Shown: positions 1 through 11,078, counted from the stretch's first letter. The stretch is 64,000 nucleotides of DNA from Apostichopus parvimensis (GCA_000934455.1 KN888388.1:13978-77977), one strand, 5' to 3'. The notes: generated by a model from the letters alone, not told the origin. Made by a program: numbers and translations.

Positions 1-2250
1 ATCGGCCCTCGTGATCCGTCTCCACCCTAGTGGCACAACCCGCCTGACGAGGTGACAGAAGGATGACAGTGCCACAGGATGAAGACGAACCAAACGAAGC
101 ATGCAGCCCACCACCCCACTCATAAGCCCATAGAGGGACATCTTCTTCTTTCACAATTCAAAGTATAGTAAGTTTCAAGAAGTGGCAAGTACATGTTCTC
201 ACGAATCACATTTATTAAACTTATTTATAGTAACTTTTATGGTTTAAATTAACTTTGTAACCTTTGAATTAAATTGTATAGATGCTTCTCAAAGTTTTAA
301 CAAATGAATCCATATATCGATACACTACTATTTGAAGCTTGCTTTTCATTTCGTTTGACTTTATAGGTTTGAGGCTTATGAGGTTGAGGGTTATAGGGTT
401 ATTGGGTTTAGGGTTATAAGGTTTAGAATATTAATGTGACGATTGTATTCTTTTGATCGTTCTAGCATTAAACTTATTTTAGTGACACAATGTACCATAA
501 TGATCTGTGTTACTTTCTTTTGGCAATGCGAAAATCTGAAGAAAAAATGTTGCCTTACCTTAAGATTGTGTCAGCAATTAGTATGAACAACATAAATTAT
601 GGAAACAAAGATATAAATGAAAACAGGAGCTAAAGTGTCATATGTTTAAAATATTTTCGTTAATATTACACTAATAAAGTTACAGCGATAAAAATAAGGG
701 AACCCTTCTTCTGATTGAAAATGTATTCACGCATTCGTATTCGTTCATATTCAATGATATTAACTTACACGTACTTAAACGAATATGTTTGTTATTGAGA
801 AAACGCCCATGTTTCATGCTTGTCATAAGATAGTGGGTTATGACATTTTGTCGCGGACAACACTGTTACTTCCAAGACATAATTCCTCATAATATGTTTA
901 TTCGTAGCGTGCTGAATAGATCTCTCCTTATCTTTGTTTTGGCGGATATGTATATAACTAAACATACATAACGTAATTGCTTCTTTCAGGGGTTAACGTA
1001 TCAGTTGTGTCATTGTACTTTAAACAGTGACATAATGGCAGTTGCATACATGCAGAGATTTTTACTTTTTCAGAAAATAAATCATTATTTACACCAAATC
1101 ACTTTTCCTGATTTTCCTTTCGATTGGATAAGGTAGCTAGGTGAGGTAGATGAAAGTTATTTTGAAAGATATTATTTTTCAAATGATTTTTACTCAACAA
1201 ACAGATCGAAAGTCAGCTGTACATGGTCCGTTGTGCTTATTATCTAGTGTTTTACTGACGTATTGGATATTTTGAAACTGACAAAGTAATAATTAGACAG
1301 TGGTGATTCCCGTCCTAAAGGAAATTAACTAACTTGAGGTTATTTTCGATTCATGCAAGTATTTGAAGTTGTTTACATATATAAAAGATTAATGATGTTA
1401 CTCGCCAAAAATATAGGCCTTAATTAGGGCATGGCGCAAAATGGCAATGTTACATGAGGCGTACTTTCCTAACAAACTTTTAGATGTGCTACAGTAATCG
1501 TGCGTAAGATGACAGTGTCATAGATTCGGTTGCAATTATTTCGGAATATAAACATCCTACAGAAACAAGGACGTTAAAAAAATGTTTTAATACGCAGCTT
1601 CCATTAACCAATAGTTGTGACAAAAGCACCAATCTGCCTTTTTTTGTGGTTTGTATAAGAGTTCATTTCTAGCTTAAGGCCTATGTTTTTTATGTACAAA
1701 GACCAGACTCTTAGTCACTATATCGAACGGAACAGGAAGGGTAATCATTATCCATTTGCTGCCTACATTGTGATCAAACTTGTGGGATAACTACCGGTAA
1801 TACACTCATAGCATGTTCTTACTGTAGTAGTGAAAAATAAAAGTAATCCAGTGATAGGAAATCTGTTACATGTACTTAATTATTTTGGGAGTAGTAGATC
1901 CCTGTAAAGCTGTATAGTGAACCTTACCCACATCTTCACTCGTCCATTTTACAACAAAGCATTACGACTTCGCTCCCCTCACATGAACGTGGAACCCTCT
2001 GGTAGGTAACAACCACTCTTTACATTTCAGGTCATCAGCATTACCCTCGTGCTTAAGTATTCTAAAAGCTTTCAAAAATAACTTCTATATATAGGCTATG
2101 AATCCAGCTATGAATCCTGGGATGTCGTCCTTGGCGTATATGCAATGACGCCATACTGCATAATTCATGGGACTATCATCAATTTGCTGAGGGTCTATTC
2201 CCCTAAACTTTCACGGTATTTAATGTCAAGCCATTTTGCTTTTGTGCGTT
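1..2250. other. 3' flank of an Ig locus, paralogous to about 53.1-54.4 kb
   Basis: No gene is seen. The stretch is a diverged copy of the sequence downstream of the Ig2 exon at 54.4 kb: blocks near 280-430, 1870-2000 and 2030-2220 match 53110-53240, 54030-54150 and 54180-54400. The same motif family (a short stretch reading like PGFIAGF on the minus strand near 2100-2130) recurs at 27080-27110 and 54240-54270. It may be part of an intron between the Ig2 and transmembrane exons. By comparison with locus 2, the transmembrane exon of this locus would fall left of the window. Confidence 0.6.
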
Positions 2251-2514
2251 TCGGTTGGAAGATTTTAAATTTAAGATAACCAACCCAAATACGTAAGGTT
2301 GCGTCTAAAATGGGTTTCACAAAGCTGGTGGCTTAGGAGCAGGGCCTCTCCGTCTACTCACTATACCTACGTTTAGAGAAACTGGAGCAATGAAAACAGT
2401 TTAGCTGTAACAACGAACTAACATTTTACATAATTTTATTTGCTTTTAAACTATTAAACTATTTGCTAGTGATTCTAATGGTTAGGCAAATTTTTACCCG
2501 TTCAAATATTTAAG
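2251..2514. other. unassigned interval
   Basis: This stretch has no counterpart in the paralogous flank at 54.4 kb, so it probably arrived with, or next to, the LINE that follows. I see no coding potential or recognisable repeat in it. Confidence 0.4.
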
Positions 2515-4078
2515 TACTTTATTTATTTATTTTTTCTTACAAAATTTCTATAGCGCCTTATCCAATCAGAAATTGCTCTGATGCGCTTTACAGTAAAATA
2601 CATACAAACATGATATACAAATATAAAAATCGATAATGTAAGGTATAAAAAGGGTAGAAAATTTCTTATATACAATTTGACAATAGATTGTATTAAAACT
2701 GCAAATGGAAAATCGAAAATTATACAAACAAAATCTTAAAATTTAAAATATATATAAATGTGAAAAAATTTAAATATTAAAATGCGCTATAAATGCAAAA
2801 TAGAAATGCGTTGTAATAATGTGAAAATATAAATAGTATAGAAAGCACGGTTAATGGAATGCAGATCTAAATAGAAAGGTTTTGACTAGTTTTTTAAATT
2901 CATCTATATTTTTGGCACACTTAGCTTCCTCCGTTAAACTGTTCCATAATGTCGCAGATGAGTAATCGAAACGCCTGTTACCGTATGTAGAAGTTTTAAT
3001 GACAGGTTTGGTAAGTAAGGACTTGGATTCTGAGCGTAGAGATCGAGTAGGCTTGTATTTATGTATTAATTCAGAGAGGTAGATAGGGGCTAAACCATTA
3101 AGTGACTTATATGTATATAACAGAATCTTATAACTGAACCTGCAATGAATAGGCGACCAATTTAAGTCACGTAATACAGGTGTAATATGCTCATGTCTCC
3201 GAGTGCGACTTACAAGCCGTGCAGTGCGATTCTGAACTCGCTGAAGGCGATCGGTCAGCTTGTGAGGCAGGCCATAAAGCAGGGCATAGCAGTAATCCAG
3301 TTTTGATGTCACAAGGGCATGGATTAAAGTCTTACACGCATCATCTAAGATATACCTTCTAATTTTGCCAATATTTCGGATCTGCCAATAACAGGACTTA
3401 CAGATAGAGTCAACTTGATTATCCATGGTAATATTGTGATCAAGATATACACCTAAATTCTTTACTTTAGGAACTGAACATATGGTGTTAGGTCCCATAT
3501 TTATATACAAGTCTTGAATAGCATTACCCTGAAATTTTGGTGAATATACAATGAACTCAGTTTTGTCCTGATTAAGTTTCAAATAATTAACACGCATCCA
3601 CCTGACTATATCTGAAAGGCATGCTTGGAGCTTTAATGATACATCATTCCAGGACTCAAGGGCACCAAAATTCAAATACAATTGCGTATCATCAGCATAA
3701 CAGTGATGGCTGATGTTATGGCGCTGAATTATTTCTCCAACTGGACGGGTAAACATACAATATATCAAAGGACCAAGTACAGATCCCTGTGGCACCCCAA
3801 ACCTTAGCCGTTTCTCATCAGATATAACATTATCAATTTGTATACATTGCACTCTGTCCCTAAAATAGGGCTTAAACCATTTTATAGAGTTTGACGCAAT
3901 TCCAAAAGTATGTTGGAGACGATTAAATAAGATCTCATGATCAATAAGATCGAAGACTGCCGATAGGTCCAACATGACCATCCTTGTTTGGGACCTCTTG
4001 TCAAGAGCTGCAGCAATATCGTTATGTACTCTTAGTAAAGCTGACTCAGTTGAATGGTACTGGCGATACAAGCTTTAT
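2515..4078 (-). mobile_element. 5'-truncated CR1/L2-like LINE
   Basis: A non-LTR retrotransposon on the minus strand, inserted just downstream of the splice donor of the Ig2 exon at 4423-4112. It keeps the reverse transcriptase from the second conserved block onward, the C-terminal region, and about 330 nt of 3' UTR. The UTR holds the GCGCTTTA/TAGCGC-type motif common in this group and ends in a short AAAT-type repeat near 2520. The endonuclease and the start of the RT are missing, as expected for 5' truncation during target-primed reverse transcription. No clear target-site duplication was found. The 406-codon open frame suggests a young insertion. Confidence 0.85.
2851..4071 (-). CDS. LINE reverse transcriptase fragment (CR1/L2-like), 406 codons
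   Basis: The fragment encodes the retrotransposon's reverse transcriptase, which copies LINE RNA at a nicked target. The protein starts at a block reading YRQYHSTESALLRVHNDI, followed by motif A (LDLSAVFDLIDHEIL, first catalytic Asp), the GVPQGSVLGPL turn motif, and motif C CYADDTQLYL with the catalytic Asp pair. The thumb follows, then the CR1/L2-type C-terminal segment (RLQRVQNRTARLV through to LWNSL). The first methionine is only where the frame happens to open; the family ORF is about twice as long and begins with an AP-like endonuclease, absent here. It is a mobile-element fragment, not a host gene. The class is firm; CR1 versus L2 is not resolved. Confidence 0.9.
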   Translation of the reverse strand: MYRQYHSTESALLRVHNDIAAALDKRSQTRMVMLDLSAVFDLIDHEILFNRLQHTFGIASNSIKWFKPYFRDRVQCIQIDNVISDEKRLRFGVPQGSVLGPLIYCMFTRPVGEIIQRHNISHHCYADDTQLYLNFGALESWNDVSLKLQACLSDIVRWMRVNYLKLNQDKTEFIVYSPKFQGNAIQDLYINMGPNTICSVPKVKNLGVYLDHNITMDNQVDSICKSCYWQIRNIGKIRRYILDDACKTLIHALVTSKLDYCYALLYGLPHKLTDRLQRVQNRTARLVSRTRRHEHITPVLRDLNWSPIHCRFSYKILLYTYKSLNGLAPIYLSELIHKYKPTRSLRSESKSLLTKPVIKTSTYGNRRFDYSSATLWNSLTEEAKCAKNIDEFKKLVKTFLFRSAFH

Positions 4079-4111
4079 ACCAAAAAAAATCGCAATAAAA
4101 TAATTACTAAC

Positions 4112-4423
4112 CTTGATCGGTTTTAGAGATGTTAAACTCACATCTTTGTGAATACTGTGATGTAGAAAGTGACTTAAACGGATCCTGAGTAGCGATGCAT
4201 CCAATGGTTGAGTTTTGATCACAGGTAGTAACGTAGACTGAAAGCTCCTTATTTCCGTTATCGTTTGTGTAATATTCATGATAATCACAGCCCTCAGGTT
4301 TGATTACTTCCAGATTTATCGGTGGATACCCGTCTGTTATTGAACAGGATATGGTGACGTGGTAGGATACAGATGGAGATGAGGAGGGGCCTTGACAAAC
4401 AAGAGATGTGGGAGGCTGGTATA
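4112..4423 (-). CDS. Ig2 exon A (second Ig domain of receptor)
   Basis: A 312-nt exon encoding the membrane-proximal Ig domain of a cell-surface receptor. It follows an acceptor (tctctttacag, AG ending at 4424) and ends at a donor (aag|gttagt) at 4112, so it is phase 1 at both ends, like the Ig2 copies at 6770-6459 and 27527-27216. It reads YQPPTSLVCQGPSSS, then the B-strand cysteine (TISCSITDGYPP), an extra Cys pair (PEGCDY, TTCDQN), the F-strand cysteine (STIGCIATQ) and QRCEFNIS before the donor. The frame is fully open. The V-domain sequence upstream is decayed, so it could be used only as an extra Ig2 of the gene whose V exon is at 8547-8076, or be a relic. A CR1-like LINE lies in the intron 34 bp beyond the donor. 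Confidence 0.7.
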
Positions 4424-4625
4424 CTGTAAAGAGATGATAGTTGTGATAAAAGTAAGGAGTATACGGAGAATAAAAATCAGTCAATGACAAATGATAAGTA
4501 CAAGCATCCTACTGTTGAAGTGTAAGATGGAGTAAGTGCAATCAGCCTTTGTAATGACAGTACTACAAGTAAACTTCCTCAATATACTCAACATTACCTT
4601 ATAATTGACTTTGCAGTGACCGTTT
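4424..4625 (-). pseudogene. decayed V-domain tail of Ig unit A
   Basis: On the minus strand this resembles the 3' part of the V domain at 28053-27528 (the LNLQ..DAGTYHL block and the strand before the interdomain boundary), but the frame is broken and the 5' half of the V domain and signal peptide are missing. The truncation point matches that of the unit at 54.4-55.0 kb, so the two share one ancestral truncation rather than two independent losses. Confidence 0.6.
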
Positions 4626-5700
4626 CCTATTTTAGATGGTCACCTTTATTATGCACAGAGGAGTGCCGACACAATGTGCAGCTAGAAAGGATATATTAAC
4701 ATAGATCAAGCATATCAATACTACTGTAATTCATCAAATTTAAGTGGTGTGGACTGAATTTAAAGAAAACTGGTAATTGACGCTCTCACATTAATGAGAC
4801 TTAATATGATTCCGTGAGCAATATACCTTAATCAGCTATGAATGACGAGAAATTCCACAATGCGACTTTACAGTATAGATAACTAGACCTCTTCATGCAC
4901 GACTAAGTGAGCTATATATGCTTTCCACTGCTAGTATTAAACAAAAAATATGAATATTAATACTTAATACTGGAAGAAGCTTTAAAAATCATTCCTATAT
5001 ACTCTATATAGACTTCCTGTTAAGTAATGTCACATGTTAATGCGTGTTTATGTACATTGACCATAATCTTGTTAGGACTTCACTGTTTATACACATTATA
5101 TCTTATATATGTCAGAACGACCATGTTGTAGTCTAATACACGATTGACATTACAATACTTTGCAGTGTACAAGCTAATACATACATACATACATACATTC
5201 AATACACAACAAAATCCACGGACACAGCAACAGTCCACTTTAATAACAAGAACGTGCTGCCTCAACTAGGTCACTACAAACTCTTTAGGACATAAGTCAT
5301 GCGTTTGATTAAAATCAATATTAAAGTATCTTTCATCTGATATCATGTCGTATTCCATGGTTATTACCAGCGTATGTTCAAAAGGCTTCCCTTTATCACT
5401 GCACTGATCAAAAATATTACTTGAAGGAAATACACGTGTGATTGTATGTTAAAATTGAAAGTTCGCAAAGATGCACTAGGAAGAGACATGTTATAACGTC
5501 AATATAAAGGCGCCTGCATAATGGAACTTGGAGATCAGGAACAAGAAATCCCTCGACCACACCAGCCCACGTTCTTCGGAACAACTATCTAACAGTCCTT
5601 TTCGTTTCAAATGGTGTACTTTATAACAATAATAATTATATTAATAAAATAAATTTATAATGCTCACGTATCCACCCAGAGGCATAAGGCGAGTTTTAAG
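4626..5700. other. intergenic, paralogous to about 55.0-55.5 kb
   Basis: No gene is seen. The part near 4740-5050 is a diverged copy of 55150-55450. A short CATA tandem repeat (about six units) lies near 5178-5199. The rest is unrecognised. Confidence 0.5.
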
Positions 5701-6330
5701 CTTATTTTTTAGGGGACACTTAGCTGACGATCGCGGTGCAGCAATTGAAAAAGATCTATACACCAATAATGGTTGGTTTTTGATTCCCTGAGAAGAGTTG
5801 TCATTTGAAGAAGATTACGTGTCGGAATATATGCTTGATGCATAGCAGAGATGTGTAAAGGCACCACATTGAGAAGAGACTTCAGCATTAGGTTGAAAAC
5901 AATGCAGTTCTTTCAGGAATTGTGTAATATGGCAAGACCTTTTCGACAAAGTTAGGATGCGATTTGCAGTGTTTTTAACATGCTGTACACAGTGTACACA
6001 GTGAACAACTGATGGCTGTGTATAGACCCTTGAGAAACATAATAACTTAAAGACACTGGTTTTGAAGTCGCATCTCCGATACGGACTTATTGAGGTTAAT
6101 TTGAAAGATCTGAGTGACACCTGATCAGGGCTAGATCTAGAATTCCAAGACATTTTTGGAAAGGGGGCAGCAGGATGTTTTGGGCAGCTTAATCGAATGC
6201 TGCACTAAAGTCCAAGAAAATTAATTCTGTAATATCGTCCTTGTCAAAGGCAGTTAGGTACGTAACAGTGTAGTTTCTGTTTCGTGCAATTGTGGGTTTG
6301 CGTATGATAAGAAATTGTCCTTTCTTTAAA
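5700..6330 (-). mobile_element. decayed CR1/Jockey-type LINE fragment
   Basis: On the minus strand, 6185-6260 reads AFDKDDITELIFLDFSAAFD, a reverse-transcriptase motif A region. Further on (5990-5880) a stretch reads NTANRILTLSKR, HITQFLKELHCF, matching the C-terminal segment of CR1/Jockey-type ORF2 (compare QNRTARLV and HITPVLRDLNW in the LINE at 2.9-4.1 kb). Motif C and most of the palm domain are missing between them, so the copy carries a large internal deletion plus stops. It is clearly older than the neighbouring CR1-like insertion. Confidence 0.55.
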
Positions 6331-6458
6331 TTTGACAGCATGTTTTTAGCTTGAGGGGGTATACTTAATGTTAGGCGATGGTTTTAAATATAATGACTAA
6401 ACACAAAGTATTTGCGTAAACGGTTAATAAACAAAATGACCAAAAAAAAAATAATTAC

Positions 6459-6770
6459 CTGGGATACTTTTAGAGATGTTAAACTCACATCTGCCAGAAT
6501 ACTGGGGGGTCGAAATTAACTCCAGTGGTGCCTGAGTAGCGATGCATCCAATGGTTGATTTCTGATCACAAGACGTAACGTAAATAGAAAGCTTTCGAAT
6601 ACCGTTTTCGTCCGTGTAATGTTTCTGAAAAGCACAGCCATCGGGCTCGATCATTTCCAGATTTATCGGTGGAAACCCGTCTGTTATTGAACACGATATA
6701 GTTACGTGGTAGGAACCAGATGGGGATGAGGAGGGGCCTTGACAAACAAGAGGTTTAGTTGGCTGGTACA
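6459..6770 (-). CDS. Ig2 exon B (second Ig domain of receptor), intact
   Basis: A 312-nt, phase 1-1 exon for the second Ig domain. The acceptor (tcttctctttacag, AG ending at 6771) has the best pyrimidine tract of the family, and the donor is CCCAG|GTAATT at 6459. The protein runs VYQPTKPLVCQG, TISCSITDGFPP, EPDGCAFQKHY, VTSCDQKSTIGCIATQ, GRCEFNIS, keeping all the family cysteines. The V-domain sequence fused to its 5' side is wrecked by a SINE, yet this exon is fully open. It is therefore best read as the second coding exon after the stand-alone V exon at 8547-8076: that exon ends in phase 1 (TTT G) and this one starts TG TAC, giving an uninterrupted V-Ig2 protein. Expression is not shown. 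Confidence 0.75.
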
Positions 6771-7070
6771 CTGTAAAGAGAAGATAGGTGTGATGAGAGT
6801 AAAGGTATACGGAAAGTCATAACCAGTTTCGATGCATGCGGACTGGGGTTGAGAGCAGATCAGTCGTTCGGTTGTTTGGTTTTTCGTGCCCAGGTAACTT
6901 TTCTTACAAAAAAATAAGTACCAGTATCCTCTCGCTGGAGGTTTAAGATGAAAGCAAATCAACCTTAGTGACGTCATCGTGGTAGTAAGACCGATCTTAC
7001 TTGACATTCTACTTGACTATGTGACTATCTGAATCAGTCGTCGCTGTATTTATTTGTATGAGAAGTCATA
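6771..7070 (-). pseudogene. V-domain remnant of unit B, disrupted by a SINE
   Basis: On the minus strand this holds the second half of a V domain (recognisable FHLKPP/LNLQ-like and GTYL-like pieces) with frame breaks, and about 90 bp of a U2-headed SINE sitting where about 20 bp of the DAGTYH strand region should be. The signal peptide and first half of the domain are not recognisable. With its own V half destroyed, the Ig2 exon beyond it depends on another V exon if it is used at all. Confidence 0.7.
6825..6916 (+). mobile_element. 5'-truncated copy of the U2-headed SINE
   Basis: This matches the 3' half of the element at 34087-34275: GATGCA..GGACTGGGGTTGAGAG, GGATCAGTCGTTCGG-like, the TTTCGTGCCCAGG block, then a degenerate AAAAA tail. 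The U2-derived head is absent. It lies inside the V remnant of unit B and shows no clear target-site duplication, but about 20 bp of Ig sequence is missing at the site. Confidence 0.75.
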
Positions 7071-8075
7071 GCCCGCATAGCATAACATTCATTTCAATTC
7101 AATTCACTGCTTCTCTGTCTCCGTAGTGAGAACCAGAGGCGGTGACGTTACAATTGCATGTTACATAAAAAATTCTTTTAACTAATAGCAACTGTTAAAG
7201 ATGCCTCGTGTGAGAATTTTGCACCCGTTATACCGTGTGTACCGTGTCTATAAGTATAGTATCTTAGATTGCATACTTTTCAAGCATGCGTATAATTTAC
7301 TGTGTATGAGTGGTAATTCTACTCAAGATAAAGCTACATACATGAAAAGACAATATCTTGACAAATTGTAAATTTTTTTACTTCTTTGTCTTAAATAGAA
7401 ATAAATGTATCCTATATATGATTTTCATACCTCGAATCGTAAGATAAAAGTCGTCGAAGGACAAATACAAGTAGTTAAGAAAAGATGTCACATAAATCAA
7501 TCAAGCTAACTAACTTCTTCGTGACGGGCTTCTTTGTGAGAACAGACTGAGTGGCGCGAGTTTCATGGTGAACGATTTTGAAGAGGATTTGTATTTACTT
7601 CTCTATATTCGAAGGAAACATTCCCTTGAAGAATACGTGAGGTTTACAGAAAAGCATTTCAAACATTTAAAAGGAACATTAAATTTCATTGATTACTCAG
7701 TAGACCTCCTCTAACCATATCTTCTTTTCAATACGGGTTTTACAATACTCTCTCTCTCTCTACCTCTCTTCGGTGCAACTCTCTCTGTACTAATTTCTTG
7801 ACCTCTCTATCGTTTGCTTTTATCTAAGCTATGAAATCGTTCTACCATCTATGATGTAGAGATCTTTTTCCATGCTCTTCTTTATAGGAAGATTCCGCTG
7901 ACGATAATTTGATTATGTTTTGCGGATACAACAAACCAAACTGCAAGTATGCATTTCATCGAGTTTAATTCAAGTGAAGATGCAACAGTCCATGTCATTC
8001 TCATTTTTCTCTCTAATTGTCTTAAAATAGCCTAGCTCAACATAAGCTATCATATTCATAGTGCATAGACCTTAC
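7071..8075. other. putative intron between V exon C and Ig2 exon B
   Basis: No coding signal is seen. It contains a CT-rich simple-sequence patch at about 7750-7800. If the V exon at 8547-8076 splices to the acceptor at 6771, this stretch plus the decayed V remnant forms a 1.3-kb intron. Confidence 0.5.
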
Positions 8076-8547
8076 CAAATATACGGTATTTGTGTTGAAA
8101 GAGAATCGGACCAGCAGTCCAGTCAAAATAAATCCCCCTTAGGTTGACATGATAAGTTCCAGCATCTTCTGTTTGGATGTCTCGTATTCGGAACGAAAAA
8201 TTGTAACAGTTGGCCGATGAGTTCCAAGGTAGGAATTCAACTTGGAATAGGTAACGATCATATCTAAGATCTTCGTCCCAGAACATTCCAGAGTAGACAA
8301 ATGGACTTCGACGAACATCATCAATGGTAGTCAGCTCTGTGAAGTTCAAATCTAATCTAAGCATATGTAAATATTTATATGTAAATGAAATACTTGGAAA
8401 CGATAAATCACAACCTACAAAAACATAGCAGTCTGTTGAATTTACTGTAGGTCCATCTTGACAATGATAATCACATTCAATATCTTCGGAAAATGACAAC
8501 GTGATAAGACAAATGAAGTAATAAGGTAAAGCAGACAAAAATTCCAT
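8076..8547 (-). CDS. stand-alone signal peptide + V-like Ig exon C
   Basis: First coding exon (472 nt, 157 codons plus one base) of an Ig-superfamily receptor. The start ATG gives a signal peptide (MEFLSALPYYFICLITLSFS, then EDIECDYHC). The V-like domain has the N-terminal cysteine cluster (CDYHCQ, TDCYVFVGCDLSF), LNFTEL with an N-glycosylation site, the RYLFQVEF core strand and the TEDAGTYHV turn, in which the usual YxC cysteine is a valine. It ends at the strong donor ATTTG|GTAAGG in phase 1. Unlike the copy at 28053-27216, V is not fused to Ig2 here. The phase fits the Ig2 acceptors at 6771 and 4424. It is the only open V exon of the stand-alone type; those at 30571 and 63075 are broken. 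The ligand is unknown. Confidence 0.8.
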
Positions 8548-8599
8548 ATCAATAAATTAATGTGACAATTATTCGCAATTATCAGTTGTATGTCGTAAC

Positions 8600-8880
8600 C
8601 GCATTAGTGCAACATTTAACGCAAGCTGTGTTTAAAGTGAGGAGCGCTTTTTATCAATAAACGAGGAGATTAGTTCTCAAGTACCACCTCCCCCGCAGTA
8701 CAATCACATATCTGTGTGTTTTCATTTGAGAATATATGTGCTGATTAAAAATGAAACTGATCAGGATTGATAATGAAATTATATCTATATGGTTACGTCA
8801 CAATGAAACTAAAGCTGCAAAAGTTACTTTTGTTTTATTATCATGTAGTCTGCTGATGTCTGTGGTGATTTCATGTATCG
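8600..8880 (-). promoter_or_regulatory. conserved upstream region of stand-alone V exons
   Basis: This stretch upstream of the V exon is shared with the regions upstream of the paralogous V exons at 30571 (about 30620-30870) and 63075 (about 63140-63390). A TATA-like GATAAAAAGCGCTC on the minus strand near 8645-8660 lies about 100 bp before the ATG; the paralogues read CATAAACAGCGCTC. Shared ancestry alone could explain the conservation, so a promoter role is inferred. Confidence 0.35.
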
Positions 8881-9512
8881 GCTAGTGTATATAACATTGA
8901 TATAACAGGATGGCAAACATTGAAGCCGGCCTTTGCCTCTACATCCCAATGGTGATGTCAAGTTGCGCATCAAACGCTACGCAATTCAACTGTGCGTAAA
9001 CCGCGCACGGCGGCGGAGAGAAATTCTCGAAGCTGTGCGAAGAAGTGAAGTTTGGCGACCCCTCGACTGTCATCGCTTTGCAGACTTATCTCGATGAAAA
9101 GTATCACGGTGCCCGCGTCAGGGCCCGTGTCGAAGCGGTGGGAGCTGAGGAGCGCCCTTTACTGAGGTTTTACCAGCCCGTTAGCTCATCGACGGGTGAC
9201 AGACGAGTCCCATCTGTGCGAGCTACTGATGGGACCGTGGTTGGCGACCCTCACGGCATTGTCCGCGTGTTAAAAGATTATTATTTGAGTTTGTATACGC
9301 GTGGCAATGTCGACTTGTCGGCAAAGGCCGATTAATTGAGGGAAAACTGTTCCCACGAGGTCAATAATATTCTGGGGGCGGAATAACTACTGTTGAGCTT
9401 TGGAAAGCGCTTTCAAAGATGAAGAATGGCAAGTCCCCGGGTTCGGACGGGCTGAGCCGTCTTCGAAGACGCTTTCCAAAACGGACTGTTAAACCAAAGT
9501 CAACGTCTGGGC

Positions 9513-9959
9513 ATGATTACTTTGCTGCCCAAGTCTGGGGACCACTTGGATCCTCATAACAAGCGTCCGATCATCTTGTTAAATGTGGACTACAAGTTGC
9601 TGGCTAAGGCTTTGTGCAACCGCCTTGCAGTGGCTATGCCGCATCTAGTGGGTGATCTCCAGACTTGTGCAGTGAAGGGTCATTGCATCCAGCAGAACTT
9701 GTGGTTGATGCGCGACTTGACCGACTTTGTTATTGAGCGTGATCTGCCATGTGCATTGGTCTCTCTTGACCAGCAGAAGGCCTTTGACATGGTGGATCGC
9801 GGTTTTTTAATGAATGCATTGGAGACGTTTAAGTTGCACCCAAATTTTCGTAAATGGATTTCTGTTTTGTATCAGGAAAGTTTCAGTTCTGTTATCGTAA
9901 ATGGGTTTTGTTCGGAGGTTTTTAACGTAGAGAGGGGGTGCGCCATTACTGTCATTACT
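9513..9959 (+). pseudogene. Tx1-like ORF2 segment, RT palm/fingers
   Basis: Open segment of the LINE reverse transcriptase. It covers the RPIILLNVDYKLLAKAL block, the QTCAVKGHCIQQNLWL block (the L1-type QxGF..I..N region), motif A LVSLDQQKAFDMVDRGF with the first catalytic aspartate, and the WISVLYQ block. It goes out of frame where the GCPLSPLL motif should follow (about 9945); the next segment (9979-10170) carries YADD. The L1/Tx1 assignment rests on spacing and wording of these blocks. Confidence 0.8.
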
Positions 9960-10165
9960 GTCTCCATTACTTAATGTTTTGTTTAGCGAGTCCCTATCTC
10001 GTCTTTTGGAAAGGGACTCCAGACTTGTTCCATTCGATGTGCCAGGGGGTGCCAAAGTGAAATGCGTTCAATATGCAGATGACGTCTCATGTGTTGTTTC
10101 GAGTCTGGGCTCCTTTCGTGCCCTCTCGCAGGATTTATCTATCTTTGAGAGAGCTACCGGGCGCG

Positions 10166-11078
10166 AGTTTTTTTTATGCAGGTAGGTTCGTACTATTATG
10201 TATATTGAATAGCCAATCACAGCCAAGTTCATTTTGACGTCATCAAATATGACAAGGAAAGCATGAAACACTTAATATTTAAAGTCGATACGTTCAATCC
10301 TGACGTGCTAGCCTGATGCAACAACGATGCTGCAGTAATCTCTAGCGAAGCTATTCCTTTAGCTTTAGCCATACGCCGACTAATTTTTTAGTTCTTTAAT
10401 ATGAAATCTGTGTTCGTACCAAAATTTTGGAAACCTGGAAAGAATTCTTTGCCACAAATTTCCTATCTTAGTGATCTTCTTAACGTATCTTTGTGCATAC
10501 GAATTGTTCAGGGAGTAGTTTTGCGAAATTTGCAGTTGACACAAAGTATTATTACTTAGACAGTCATTGAAATAATAACAGACTTTCAAATTGTATCATT
10601 AAAAGGCTACTAGGTTACGCCTAGTAATCATTATTCTAAGTTTTGCCTTCACAGCTTCAGTGACACACATTACCAAAGATCTAGCATTTATCTAAGAAAG
10701 AATCAGGAACATTTTTTCTTGTATGAGACCAGACATTGATGTGTTGAAGACAATACTGTATTTGTATTGAGTTCACAGTAAAGGTTGCACTTGGTAAGTA
10801 ATAAAAATGCGAAGAAATGAAATAGATTTCTGAACAAAAAAATGCTTGGTTTGGGAGAAATAAAAGATAAGAACGAACTAATGACAACAACAAAAATGTT
10901 CGGCAGATGTGAGATTCGAACTCACAATGCTCATACAGCATCAGATTGACATTGTTTACAAATCTTACTGCTTTAGAGCGAGTGACAGGTGCATATTTGA
11001 TTACGTCAAAATGAACTTGGCTGTGATTGGCTATTCAATATACACAATGGTACGAACCTACCTGCATTAAAAAAAACT
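10166..11078. mobile_element. 913-bp insertion with 86-bp terminal inverted repeats, inside the Tx1-like RT
   Basis: The left arm (10166-10251) and right arm (10992-11078) are inverted copies, differing at about three bases and one indel. Both begin AGTTTTTTTTA(A)TGCAGG and include a stretch beginning TAGCCAATCACAGCC. The host RT sequence GCTACCGGGCGCG at 10153-10165 is repeated as GCTACCGGGGCG at 11080-11091, so the insert carries a flanking duplication of about 12-13 bp. No transposase-like frame is seen, so it is probably a non-autonomous DNA transposon or foldback element. The flanking duplication is longer than the usual 8 bp (hAT) or 9-10 bp (MULE), so the superfamily is open. The right half contains a tRNA-like SINE piece. 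Confidence 0.75.
10905..10990 (-). repeat. tRNA-like SINE head
   Basis: On the minus strand this reads GAGTTCGAATCTCACATCTG, a good Pol III B box (GTTCGAATC), preceded by a degenerate tRNA-like body (about 10990-10935). It lies inside the inverted-repeat insertion. The rest of the SINE is not clearly bounded. Confidence 0.5.

Noticed and set aside
2851-4071. Long open frame as a host gene
   Set aside because: It carries RT motifs including CYADDTQ and a LINE C-terminal region, so it belongs to a retrotransposon.
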